Assembly: GCA_964349045.1 (NCBI GenBank)
Contig: CAYGFI010000001.1
Span: forward strand, 1-64,000
Length of the DNA: 64,000 nucleotides
Direction: 5' to 3'
DNA from: JACJXF01 sp964349045
Lineage (GTDB): Bacteria; Bacteroidota; Bacteroidia; Bacteroidales; GCA-2748055
Shown here: piece by piece, positions 26,751 to 35,884 of the stretch
Layout: the number at the start of each line of letters is the position of its first letter
Position numbering within the stretch: position 1 is the stretch's first letter
Program-made: the position numbers and the translations under genes
Notes under the pieces: generated by a model
The model's input: only the letters and a program-made list of their open reading frames with translations
Told to the model about the DNA's origin: nothing
The model's database searches: none

Positions 26751-29429
26751 CTATTTTCGGATATTTACAACTACTTTATAAACTCCCTGCTTCATGCCAT
26801 CAACGAATAAGTAATTCTTTTCCAGGCTGATAATCCCAAAATCAGTAGTATTTGTTTTCTCGCCATCATAGATCATCTGATCATTTATTTTTATGATATA
26901 CGGTCTTTTAAAATATGCAATTGGAATTCCCAGTTTGCAGCTTGTTTTTTCGGGAATAGTGATCCGGGAAGTATAGAGTATGTCCTTGCTGATATTAAAT
27001 TCCCATGCAAAATCAATTTGTCCATATAATGTCGGAACAAGGCCTTTTGCCCATTTTAAGCCTGAAGGATGTGGGATGGTTTCAAATTTCCGGTAGCCTG
27101 TTTCCAGGGGTTGAACTCCAAGAATATACCCTGACATCAGCTGGGCGCAGGCATTATCGGCATGAGACATGTCCCTGTATCCATCTCCTGCCGGTCGAAA
27201 TGGAGGATAGATGGTTGACTCCCATGTGGCATCCTGAACGCCTCGCCCATCATTCAAAATTTTAATCCATGTTGATTTTCGTATGGATTCCAATGCAGAT
27301 GAATCTGATTCATAGCGAAATCTTCCTGAAATAGAATGAATGAGAAATTTTCCGGTAATAAACCCATATTTTTCCATGAGTAGTTTTCCGACATCCTGTA
27401 TATCTTTTTCTTTACTGGCTTTTGTAATTCCATAACTGTAAGATAAGTTTTTATTTAATGGATCTATCATAGATGCCGCCTGTTCATCTGTAATAAGACC
27501 AATTGCCAAAGCCAATCCGTTTGAACAATAATGAAATTTTCTGTCAGTTGGTGATAAAACGAAGTATCCCTTATCTTCATCCCAGAAGTTTTTAAAAATG
27601 GCTATTTTAAGTTTTTCCGCCTTCCTTTCAAAATTGATTTTATCTTCTTTAAAGTTGAGTTCTTCGGCCAGGTAAGTAGCTTGTTGCAGAGCATAGTAGA
27701 GAAGGATATTCATATAAGCAAACTTTTTTGAAGTAAACCCACCAAAATCACCTCCAACTCCCTGCCCTCTTTTTGTTTCTTCCCTCTGGTTAAACAGGTC
27801 GTCATCATCCATATTACGTAATAAGTAGTTAAGATCATTTTTTGCCGAAGGGTATAAACTTTCTGCTGTTCTCATATCGCCGGTATACAATAAATAGTTG
27901 CCAAGAACCGGTACAAACCATGCAGAATACTCATCTGATGGCCAGTATCCAAAATCTCCTGATTTGGGGGGAATAGTATCCTCAGGAAATGCTGTCGGCC
28001 AAATATATCCTTCCGGGGTTTGATGCCTGGCAAAAATTTCAAGTGAGCCTTTCATAAACCTTGCATCCTTAAAACCATAATATACATTATATCCTGCCCA
28101 GTCAAGGTCACCGATCCACGGCAGACGATCACGAAGAGATCCGTCACAGATAAAAGGTGGGGCTCTGTAGAAATCCCATTGATTTAAATCATTATCAAAA
28201 CGGTCGGAAAAAAGTATCTTTTCCGAAATTGATTTTACATCAACATCATCAAAGAGTGCCCAATGTTCTATGGGCTGGAAAATTCCAATAGTTCCGGATT
28301 TAAATGTATTGTCCCTGAATTTAGTGACAAGCCGGTCATCTATGAAAACTTTGATCTCGTTCTTATTTAAACTGGTTCTTACCCTGTACCTGGTTCCGTC
28401 TTCCACTTTAAATGGCAAATCTATTTGATGAAGAACAACATTCTCTCCTTGTATTCGTTTGGATAATATTAATTTGTTCTCCAGGTTTATTAATCCGGTA
28501 TAACAATTATCCGGATCGTTTGCCCTGAAAGCCCAACCAGCGCCAGATGTGTGTAATGGATTTCTCCTGATTTCCAGATCCAGTGAAAAAGTATAATCCG
28601 ACCATTCCTTGCCCTTATTAGCTAAGATTACCTCGTTCGAATAGGAAAGTTTACGGGCTGCACACCAACCGTTCACTATGTCAAGTGGATTGGAATTATC
28701 AATGGAAGCAAACTGCGCAGTGTAAATACTTGCATGCCATAAACGGTTCAGGTCATCATCACTGCAAATAAAATCTCCATCCAGGGGTGAAAAATCATGG
28801 ACATTCTGAATATAGAAATAATCCAGTTCAACACTTGTTCCTTCTGTCTCAAGTTGAATTCTTACCCATCTCTCCTGACCCTGGATCAGAGGATGCATAA
28901 ACTCACCTGTCCGGTTTATGGAGTAAAGTTCATACCTGCCCGGATTTCCCGGAAGTACAGGTAAATCGAAACCAAGGTAGGTATTCATATACCTCCTGGT
29001 AAAGTCGCCCTGTTCTCCAAATTCCGGATCCACCAAATAAGGATACCAGCAGGCGTAAGCAATCCGGAGTACAGGTGCCCCGGATTTTGATGTAACCTTA
29101 AAGACCGGATAACCCCCAACACTTGCGGGTCCGATATCCACTATCAGATATGGTTTTTCGCCACCTTCGGGGTAAACAAGTTTTGCAGACTGACCATCGG
29201 AAGAGAGAATATTTCTGGCATTATGGACCTCACCAACCGATATATTAACTTTTTCGGGAAATACCTTTTTTTTCAGGGTAGAGGCTCTGTAAGGATTGTT
29301 ATCATTTTGTCCGGAGGCATTTAAACCCGACAAGATATTTATGAAGATTGCGCCAACCCATACTATACCGATTTTCAAAAATAAGGACTCACGGCGGTTA
29401 ATAGCTTTTGCATTATGAATATCTCTCAT
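26751..29429 (-). CDS. GH78-like alpha-L-rhamnosidase with inserted concanavalin-like domain
   Basis: The 892-residue protein has a leader with a twin-arginine (NRRESLFLKIG) and a hydrophobic stretch ending about residue 40. N-terminal beta-sandwich modules (to about 215) precede FICSDDDLNRLWHASIYTAQ, the start of the GH78 (alpha/alpha)6 region. This region is interrupted at about 265-405 by a concanavalin-type module (WSDYTFSLDLEIRR ... VRTSLNKNEIKVFIDDRLV ... FDDVDV), then resumes with CDGSLRDRLPWIGDLDW (about 428-444), which matches the GH78 segment holding the catalytic acid. WPSDEYSAWFVPVLGNYLLYTGD and a C-terminal beta-domain follow. The likely role is removal of terminal alpha-rhamnose. 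It is co-directional with GH29 and GH20 genes. The inserted module is unusual and may bind carbohydrate. Confidence 0.75.
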   Translation of the reverse strand: MRDIHNAKAINRRESLFLKIGIVWVGAIFINILSGLNASGQNDNNPYRASTLKKKVFPEKVNISVGEVHNARNILSSDGQSAKLVYPEGGEKPYLIVDIGPASVGGYPVFKVTSKSGAPVLRIAYACWYPYLVDPEFGEQGDFTRRYMNTYLGFDLPVLPGNPGRYELYSINRTGEFMHPLIQGQERWVRIQLETEGTSVELDYFYIQNVHDFSPLDGDFICSDDDLNRLWHASIYTAQFASIDNSNPLDIVNGWCAARKLSYSNEVILANKGKEWSDYTFSLDLEIRRNPLHTSGAGWAFRANDPDNCYTGLINLENKLILSKRIQGENVVLHQIDLPFKVEDGTRYRVRTSLNKNEIKVFIDDRLVTKFRDNTFKSGTIGIFQPIEHWALFDDVDVKSISEKILFSDRFDNDLNQWDFYRAPPFICDGSLRDRLPWIGDLDWAGYNVYYGFKDARFMKGSLEIFARHQTPEGYIWPTAFPEDTIPPKSGDFGYWPSDEYSAWFVPVLGNYLLYTGDMRTAESLYPSAKNDLNYLLRNMDDDDLFNQREETKRGQGVGGDFGGFTSKKFAYMNILLYYALQQATYLAEELNFKEDKINFERKAEKLKIAIFKNFWDEDKGYFVLSPTDRKFHYCSNGLALAIGLITDEQAASMIDPLNKNLSYSYGITKASKEKDIQDVGKLLMEKYGFITGKFLIHSISGRFRYESDSSALESIRKSTWIKILNDGRGVQDATWESTIYPPFRPAGDGYRDMSHADNACAQLMSGYILGVQPLETGYRKFETIPHPSGLKWAKGLVPTLYGQIDFAWEFNISKDILYTSRITIPEKTSCKLGIPIAYFKRPYIIKINDQMIYDGEKTNTTDFGIISLEKNYLFVDGMKQGVYKVVVNIRK

Positions 29430-29490
29430 GATTATGGCATTTAAAATTAAAACCCTGTTTTATTAAACTCATTTCCAAAAAAGTGCTAAC

Positions 29491-30915
29491 TTATTGAAAG
29501 CAGACCCACAGCTCTTCAGCGAAAAGCCGGTGCCCCCGGTCGTCGGGATGGTTGATTGTATTGTGAAGCAGAGTCGTGTAGGGAATGCCCTCTTTTGCGA
29601 GGTGCTCCCAGCGTGCGGAAGCATCGGCCAGCGCTATGTTATGCTTGCCGGCAAACTCGCGTAGTGCAAGTACGTAAGGTCGCTTTTCCGTTTCGCGCAT
29701 ATCCTTAAAGCCCATCATCTGCGTCATCGTAAAGTGGGGTGTGATGAGGATCAGCTCTGCGCCAATATCCTGTACCCGTTTTAAAATTTCGGAATATACT
29801 TCCTTAACTATCGCGGGAGTCTGATTGGCGTCGTTAACAAACTCAAGTGTGACGAGGTCTGGTTTAGCGTCAGCAATACGCTGCCAGGTCACGCCCGTTT
29901 CCTGCCAGGGCTTGTCATGGTAAAGATACTTCTCAGGGTAAAGCCACTGTCGACTGTTCGAGCCACCGGCACTTATATTTTCCATGTCGATCTTAGCCAG
30001 TGGGAATCGTTCACACAGCCCGGAGATGAATACATCAGGATAACGAAACTCCGGTTTGGATGCATTGCCGCCGGCGGTGACCGAATCTCCCCAACAAACT
30101 ATTTTCACAGAGCCACCGGCCCTTAATTTCGTGAGTGTCTTCGGAATAAGGCCTTTAGTGCTACCTGTTACTGCCTGCGTAGCTGTTTCAAGGATCATGT
30201 AAATCTGGTCGGTCTTAACCTCAGTGTCGCAATAGTTGATAAAAATATGCGCTATTGCGATGCAACCTGTGTCCGCAAGGGGTGGAACCGGTGTACTGAT
30301 ATGAGATTCTCCGTTTTTTAATGACGCTTTTCCTTCTGCTGAAACCTGGATCGTATCCATCCTAAGCATTGAGTAGCGATAGCTGGCGAAAACCGTATCA
30401 TTAGCAGTCACCCGACTCTTCGTCCCTAGTCCAACATGTCCCCAGGAGACATCCACAAGATAATCCGTACCCTCTTTCAACCGTTTACCTCCTTTTGTCT
30501 TCCGGATCTCAAGCGAACCTGGCACGAAAGACCTGTATGCGTTCACGTCCTGTGCCCCGCAGCCCTTTAGCCGTGTGCCTTTGGCCCAGCCTGCCGATTT
30601 ATCAACAGAAAGCATCAAGGGTTCGTCCGTCACTGCGATGACGTGTGCAGGTGAGACAATCAGGGTGGCAGGTTGAGTAACTGTTACAGAAGCGCCACCA
30701 AGCTTACAGTTACCAGGTGTAACAATCACATTACTACCTTTTGCTGTGATCCTGATGCCAGGGTTTGAATCTAAAAAAGTCGATTTTCCCGACACTGATG
30801 ATTCTGATGCTAAAACTCCAATTTCTCCAAGAGCAGTTGCGCTAAAGAACGCTAATGTACCTATTTTCAAAGCCTCACGACGGGTGATATAAGATGTATT
30901 TTGCTTTTTATTCAT
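29491..30915 (-). CDS. Tat-exported SGNH/GDSL hydrolase with N-terminal beta-domain
   Basis: The 474-residue protein has a Tat leader (YITRREALKIGTLAFF). Residues ~50-255 form a beta-rich region. The SGNH fold follows: block I CWGDSVTAGG with nucleophile Ser278, a Gly/Asn block (ISAGGSNSRQW), FVNDANQ, and a C-terminal NHPDDRGHRLFAEEL that should supply the Asp/His pair. In glycan clusters such enzymes are usually esterases removing acetyl or other acyl groups. The coding sequence looks richer in G+C than its neighbours and uses different codons, which may mean a separate origin. It lies between the GH29 and GH78-like genes on the same strand. Confidence 0.8.
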   Translation of the reverse strand: MNKKQNTSYITRREALKIGTLAFFSATALGEIGVLASESSVSGKSTFLDSNPGIRITAKGSNVIVTPGNCKLGGASVTVTQPATLIVSPAHVIAVTDEPLMLSVDKSAGWAKGTRLKGCGAQDVNAYRSFVPGSLEIRKTKGGKRLKEGTDYLVDVSWGHVGLGTKSRVTANDTVFASYRYSMLRMDTIQVSAEGKASLKNGESHISTPVPPLADTGCIAIAHIFINYCDTEVKTDQIYMILETATQAVTGSTKGLIPKTLTKLRAGGSVKIVCWGDSVTAGGNASKPEFRYPDVFISGLCERFPLAKIDMENISAGGSNSRQWLYPEKYLYHDKPWQETGVTWQRIADAKPDLVTLEFVNDANQTPAIVKEVYSEILKRVQDIGAELILITPHFTMTQMMGFKDMRETEKRPYVLALREFAGKHNIALADASARWEHLAKEGIPYTTLLHNTINHPDDRGHRLFAEELWVCFQ

Positions 30916-31046
30916 AAAGAAATAATTATTCTTATTAGAATCAAAACTAAATTTTCTATTTGTTAACTTAATGTTTTAAGCGCTCTGTAATCACCGTCCC
31001 TGGCTATTTTTGCAGGTACTGCAATTCATAAATCATTTTAAGATGT

Positions 31047-32411
31047 CTATTTCAATATCACTTCAATAACCGGAATTTCGAAATTAGGTTTTGTCACCGG
31101 GAGGCTCAGGTTCAGATCCGTCGCTTTTGCGTTTTCTTTTAACCAGTGCCCGGATGGTGAAGTAATTTTTATTTCGGAAGCGTCATGCAGAAATTGTGCA
31201 TATTTGATTTTCCCGGCATACCCGGGTAAATTGAAATTCTGAAGAGGATAATCCAGGAGGTGAATATATAATCGCCTGGTTTCCGGATTATAGGTCAGCA
31301 GGCAGTGATCCGGAACTTCAAACTCTTCCGGCGCCTGGGTACATCCATATATTGAACGGTTGTTATACTTCATCCAGTTGCCCATAGCGTTTAGTGATTT
31401 TTCAGCACGCTCATCAAACATGCCGCGGGCAGTCGGACCTACATTAAGCAAAAGGTTTCCTCCTTTGCTGACGGATTCAATCAACAAAACCAATAATTGT
31501 TTGGTGTCCTTCCATGTATATTCGTCACGGTAATAACCCCATGAACCGCTGAAAGTCTGACAGGTTTCCCATGCAACTTTCTTACCGTTCACTTCTGGCC
31601 AGTTTGAAACCTTAAACTGTTCAGGAGTAGTAAAATCCCATCCGTCTTCATATTCTTTCAGATCGAGCCGGTCGTTTATCAAAATGCCGGGTTGAAGCTG
31701 GCGTACCATTTTGATCAGCTTTTCAGAATCCCAGTCATCGTGGCCTTTGCCTTTTTCACCCGGGTATGAGAAATCCAGCCAGAGTATATCTACTTTCCCA
31801 TAGTTGGTCAGTAACTCCCGGACCTGGTTGTGAAGGTATTCGCGGTATTTCTTCATATCGCGGTTCCTGTTAAGTTCAGCTAATTTAGCCGGATCATCTG
31901 TTCTTTGTGGATGAACGCGGTCAACAGTAAAATCAGGATGATGCCAGTCAATTAGGCTATAATAAAAACCAATCTTAAGGCCTTCTGCACGAAATGCGTC
32001 CACCCACTCCTTTAGCAGATCTTTTCCAATAGTAGTATTCACTGACTTATAATCGGTATATTCGGAATTAAAGAGACAGAAACCTTCGTGATGTTTGGTA
32101 GTAATTACAGCGTATTTCATGCCTGCTGCCTTTGCCATTTTAGCCCAGTCACGTGGATTATAAAGATCCGGATTAAAATTATCGAAGTATTTCTGGTAAA
32201 CTTCGTTAGTAAGTTGTTCCTTGTTTTTAACCCATTCATGACGTGCAGGAAGGGCATATAATCCCCAGTGGATAAACATTCCGAACCGGTCGTTGACCCA
32301 CCATTCCATTCGTTCCTTTTTTTGTCCTTCGGTTTCTTTAAAAAGTTTCTGCTGGGCATTTATCCCGGTAAAAAGGAATAAAAACAGTAAAAGGGCAGTT
32401 GTTGTTTTCAT
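31047..32411 (-). CDS. Secreted GH29 alpha-L-fucosidase
   Basis: The 454-residue protein has a signal peptide (MKTTTALLLFLFLFTGINAQ). GH29 motifs are complete: WWVNDRFGMFIHWGLYALPARHEW (about 37-60), TTKHHEGFCLFNS, GFYYSLIDWHHP and the nucleophile segment VDILWLDFSYPG with Asp213. SKGGNLLLNVGPTARG near the end of the barrel is also typical. A small beta-sandwich closes the protein. It should release alpha-linked L-fucose, hydrolysing in the periplasm. It lies 65 bases downstream of the GH20 gene on the same strand; a fucosidase with a hexosaminidase fits a host-like or animal/algal glycan carrying fucose and N-acetylhexosamine. The acid/base residue of GH29 is variable and I do not assign it. 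Confidence 0.93.
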   Translation of the reverse strand: MKTTTALLLFLFLFTGINAQQKLFKETEGQKKERMEWWVNDRFGMFIHWGLYALPARHEWVKNKEQLTNEVYQKYFDNFNPDLYNPRDWAKMAKAAGMKYAVITTKHHEGFCLFNSEYTDYKSVNTTIGKDLLKEWVDAFRAEGLKIGFYYSLIDWHHPDFTVDRVHPQRTDDPAKLAELNRNRDMKKYREYLHNQVRELLTNYGKVDILWLDFSYPGEKGKGHDDWDSEKLIKMVRQLQPGILINDRLDLKEYEDGWDFTTPEQFKVSNWPEVNGKKVAWETCQTFSGSWGYYRDEYTWKDTKQLLVLLIESVSKGGNLLLNVGPTARGMFDERAEKSLNAMGNWMKYNNRSIYGCTQAPEEFEVPDHCLLTYNPETRRLYIHLLDYPLQNFNLPGYAGKIKYAQFLHDASEIKITSPSGHWLKENAKATDLNLSLPVTKPNFEIPVIEVILK

Positions 32412-32476
32412 GATTTTTTATGTATGTGTTCAGGTTATTTCTATTTTAGGGTTTAAGGTTAAACATCAGGTGTAAA

Positions 32477-34069
32477 TCATTCTTCCAGATAATAAATCCC
32501 TTTTCTATCCCAATATAATTTCAGTTCTGATAATGCCTCCGAAAACCTGCCAAAGTCCTTATTTTCTTCCTTTGTCCAACCAACTTCAGAGTAGGCTGCG
32601 ATACGGGGAAAAGTGTAATTATAAACAAGCTTAACTGTTGGAGTTGTCTCCCCCCACATCTGGCAACCGAGTCCCAAAACATGAGCCGCCTGATTTCCGG
32701 TCAGGCCTTTAGGTACAGGTGAATAATGATAAGCCATAGTCATAGGCAATGATTTTCCATTATGGTCAAAATAAGTATATTTACCCGGAGAATTAACAAC
32801 ATCGTAACCTTTCTCAAGAGCTTCAATCAGTAAAAGCGAATCTCCTTTCCAGAAATGTACAATCGAGTTTTTAGTCAGTTCCGAGGAGGCTGTCTGTTCA
32901 ACTTTTTCAACATGCACATTGCCCAATATCTCGTTCCAGCCCATCATCCGGAAACCATTCTTCTCAATAAACAAGGCAATACGGTTAGTAAAATAAATCT
33001 GCACATCTGCATAGGTTTTTAAATCTTCTTTTGCCATCAGTTCTTTAATATCCGGGCATTCTTTCCATGCATCATACTTAACCTCGTCGCCTCCAATATG
33101 AATGATTTTTCCCGGGAAAAGATCCATCACTTCAGTCAGCACATCCTCCAAAAAGATGTACACTTTTTCGTTAGCCACATTGTAAGCCAGTTTTTTTATA
33201 CCCAAAGATGAGGGAACTTTAATCTGTTCTCCGGATGACTGCAACCAGGGGTAAGATGCAATGGCGGCAGAAGCATGTCCCGGCATTTCGATCTCCGGCA
33301 CAATTGTAATATGGCGTTTTGCAGCATACGTAACAATTTCGCGGATATCTTCCTGAGTATAAAATCCCCCAACCGATCTTTCTGAGTATAGCTTTGCGTC
33401 GTACCAAATCCATTTGTCATTTCTCCATATATTCTCACGCAAACGGGTGCTGTCGCGCCACGCACCAACTTCGGTCAGCAAAGGATATTTTTTAATCTCA
33501 ATACGCCAGCCCTGATCATCCGTAAGATGCCAGTGAAAGGTATTCATTTTAAGTAATGCCATTTGGTCAAGCAGGCTTTTTACAACTTCCTTCCCATGAA
33601 AATTTCTTGCTTCATCAAGCATATATGCCCGCCAGGGAAATGCCGGTTGGTCTTCTATTTGACAGGCAGGAATCTGATAACTACCTTTTCCTGTTAATTT
33701 CATTAGTTGACGTATGGTTTGGAAAGCATAGAAACAACCCGATCCACTTGAGGTTTCAACCAGTATATTATCTTTGATAACAGTTAGTTTGTATGCTTCT
33801 TTTTCCAATGAGCTATTTAGCATGACAACCAACTTCGAGTTTTTTGACGGTACTAACCGGGTAAAATATTCTTCTTCGAATATTTTACCCATTGTTTCCA
33901 TTTCGGATTTAAATACATCCGGGATATTTATGTTAAGGACAGATTTGAATTCAAAATCGCCCTCTGCTTCAATCAATTTATTGGGATAAGGGATGATAGC
34001 ATAACGACCCTGCGCTTTCAAGGTCATTGTTATAACCAGAAGAAATGTGTAAAGAAGTAATTTTTTCAT
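32477..34069 (-). CDS. Secreted GH20 beta-N-acetylhexosaminidase
   Basis: The 530-residue protein has a signal peptide (MKKLLLYTFLLVITMTLKAQ), a GH20b domain (about 21-140; IIPYPNKL..) and the catalytic barrel. LDEARNFH, NTFHWHLTDDQGWRIEIKKYP (about 176-196) and HIGGDEV are family signatures; D328-E329 are the substrate-assisting Asp and catalytic Glu. GFYTQEDIREIVTYAAKRHITIVPEIEMPGH is also diagnostic. It removes terminal beta-GlcNAc or GalNAc. Heading the leftward set that ends with the symporter, it is preceded 10 bases upstream by the stop of a dehydrogenase fragment, so its original promoter region may have been replaced by that rearranged DNA. Confidence 0.94.
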   Translation of the reverse strand: MKKLLLYTFLLVITMTLKAQGRYAIIPYPNKLIEAEGDFEFKSVLNINIPDVFKSEMETMGKIFEEEYFTRLVPSKNSKLVVMLNSSLEKEAYKLTVIKDNILVETSSGSGCFYAFQTIRQLMKLTGKGSYQIPACQIEDQPAFPWRAYMLDEARNFHGKEVVKSLLDQMALLKMNTFHWHLTDDQGWRIEIKKYPLLTEVGAWRDSTRLRENIWRNDKWIWYDAKLYSERSVGGFYTQEDIREIVTYAAKRHITIVPEIEMPGHASAAIASYPWLQSSGEQIKVPSSLGIKKLAYNVANEKVYIFLEDVLTEVMDLFPGKIIHIGGDEVKYDAWKECPDIKELMAKEDLKTYADVQIYFTNRIALFIEKNGFRMMGWNEILGNVHVEKVEQTASSELTKNSIVHFWKGDSLLLIEALEKGYDVVNSPGKYTYFDHNGKSLPMTMAYHYSPVPKGLTGNQAAHVLGLGCQMWGETTPTVKLVYNYTFPRIAAYSEVGWTKEENKDFGRFSEALSELKLYWDRKGIYYLEE

Positions 34070-34079
34070 TTTTTATACT

Positions 34080-34517
34080 TTACATTATTTTCTGACTATT
34101 ATATCCTCTTTTTTTCATTGCATCCGGATTCACAATAAGAGGAACTTTATTGTTCTTATAGAACTCAATAATGTTAACTGCTGCCAACCTGGACATTTCC
34201 TGTCTTGTCTCAACCGTGGCAGAGCTGATATGGGGCAAAACGAATACATTTTCCATTTGTAACAGTATGTTGTCAGGTTTCATAGGCTCCGGATTGGTAA
34301 CATCTAGCCCGGCTCCCCAGATTATTCCTTTTTTCAGTGCTTCAACCAGGTCGTGCTCATTGTGCACTGATCCACACGAAGTAATAATAAAAATGGATGA
34401 AGGTCTCGTTTTTTGAAATGCAGTCATATTAAAAACACCTTTAGTCTCCTCGTTTAGGGAACAATGCACAGATATTACATCGCTTTGTGCCAGGCAGTAT
34501 TTAACAGGATTAAACAA
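34080..34517 (-). pseudogene. C-terminal fragment of a D-2-hydroxyacid dehydrogenase
   Basis: The remaining 145 residues match the second half of the NAD-binding domain and the C-terminal closing segment of D-isomer-specific 2-hydroxyacid dehydrogenases: LAQSDVISVHCSLNEETKGVFN, SCGSVHNEHDLVEALKKG, GAGLDVTNPEP and NVFVLPHISSATVETRQEM (the His is the family's catalytic acid). The first ~170 residues, with the catalytic Arg/Glu partners' first half and the GxGxxG dinucleotide loop, are missing; the only start is a TTG at 34517 with stops just before it. In a normal copy the SCGS position is usually ARG (NTARG), so a decayed residue is also possible. I read it as a 5'-deleted gene. Confidence 0.8.
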
Positions 34518-34690
34518 TTATTTTTCTTTTATATTGGTGAGGCATATTGTATCTGCTTCATGATATTATGATGTTAATTTTAAATCATTCCATTTGCTAA
34601 GAAAATAGAGAAAATCTGGTTGGATTTGTACTGTGATAATGTCAATTAAGTTTATCTTCTAAAATTCGGATAAACCTAATCTTTTAAACA

Positions 34691-34804
34691 TTAACCTGAT
34701 TTTTTATCATATTTCCTCTTATAATTTAAGGGAGTATAACCCGTCATTTTATTAAATTGCTGGATGAAATGTGATACATTGGTAAACTTTAAATTATTTA
34801 TTTG
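34691..34804 (-). pseudogene. C-terminal remnant of an AraC-family regulator
   Basis: On the minus strand 37 codons between two stops read as the last helix-turn-helix of an AraC-type DNA-binding domain: KFTNVSHFIQQFNKMTGYTP followed by LNYKRKYDKKSG and a TAA at 34691. This matches the family pattern 'F-x-(D/N)-x-S-x-F-x-(R/Q)-x-F-(K/N)-K-x-x-G-x-(S/T)-P-x-x-(Y/F)-R'. A stop immediately precedes it, so nothing upstream is expressed. It ends two bases short of the ATG of the broken Tat-leader gene on the opposite strand, implying a recombination or deletion junction at that point. It is too short to function. Confidence 0.8.
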
Positions 34805-34806
34805 TC

Positions 34807-35716
34807 ATGAAATTACCAAACATTAATCGTTGAGATTTTCTAGTGAAGGCATCCGTTGGAGCTGCCTGTCTGGCTGTGGTCAACCCAACCCAGCTTTTAG
34901 CAGCAAGTGGAAGCAGAAAATCAATTTCCAAAAGTTCCAATGCCATAGATTATAAGATTGCGTACGGATGCTGGGTGAATGATATGCGGCTCGAACCGCT
35001 ACCATTGGAGGACTGGCCTGCACCTCAGATGGATGATGAGACTGTGAGAAGTGTCATTAAAGCAATGGATTTACAAAGTAAATACCATTACAACTGCCTA
35101 GATGCATGGGGTTTATTAGCAACAACCGCCTGGCCGCTAAACTTAGGTGAAGGGATTGATAATGAGCGCTTCACCGAGGCTGACAAGAAAGCGATAATTG
35201 AGCTTAGCAAGCACATAGACGGCTTCTACGATCAAGGCTGGCACGGCACTTATATTCCTTCGGATGAAAGGGCAGCATTTATTAAGGAGCTGCATTGCAC
35301 CTACAGAACATCCGGTGGTCGGTGGGTCTACCCTGGCCTGAGGTGGGATCGGGAGTCATTCTTCCTTCCTCATATGCAGCATCAGGCAACAGCCATTAAG
35401 GAACAGTTCGCCCAAGGGGCCCGGGGAATTATGCACTATCAGGGTCCGGTGAACAATCCCGGTAATATTTCAGGTTCCCGGAAACCTTTGATGAGGCATT
35501 CTATGTCTCCGACTAAGACGGGACATTCAGCAGGATCCGCTGGCCTGTTTGTGGGATAGGATTACCCACAGGGGTACTGGACAAAAACCTGTTATTGTGG
35601 AAAATATGGTGCCCGGCATAAAATCAAATATAGGGTTTCCATTCGAATGTTGGCAGAATGATAATCTTCAGGACTGGAATTGCAGACCGACGCGTCTTTT
35701 GCTAGTGCTGCGATAA
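34807..35716 (+). pseudogene. Decayed Tat-leader secreted protein, nonsense and frameshift mutations
   Basis: An ATG at 34807 starts a twin-arginine leader, but the second Arg codon is TGA (34831-34833): the frame reads NR-stop-DFLVKASVGAAC, where NRRDFLVK is expected. The body from GTG 34843 stays open to 35559 (YGCWVNDMRLEPLPLEDWP, KYHYNCLDAWGLLAT, RGIMHYQGPVNNPG). Near 35480 the plausible coding frame shifts to ETFDEAFYVSD with an internal TAA at 35514, and later to WDRITHRGTGQKPVIVENMV ending with a TAA at 35714. So at least two stop codons and two frameshifts are present. The intact protein would resemble uncharacterised Tat-exported proteins; I do not recognise a named family. It lies directly upstream of the GH42-like gene at 35885. 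Confidence 0.75.
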
Positions 35717-35884
35717 TCATGCTGAAAATTCCAGCTACATCATTGAAGGTTTCGGCTTAATCACCTAAGACATTGCCGGAAAGTACCTGTGAAATTTTCG
35801 GAATTTCAGCAGTACAAGTTGAAAAATCCTTTCTCTGTTATTAATTCTGTAATTTATTGTGTCTCTTCTTAAAAAGTAAAAAAA

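Noticed and set aside
34843..35559. The open frame as an intact 238-residue gene with a GTG start
   Set aside because: An in-frame ATG with half a twin-arginine motif lies upstream of a TGA, and the reading continues in other frames downstream, so it is a decayed gene.
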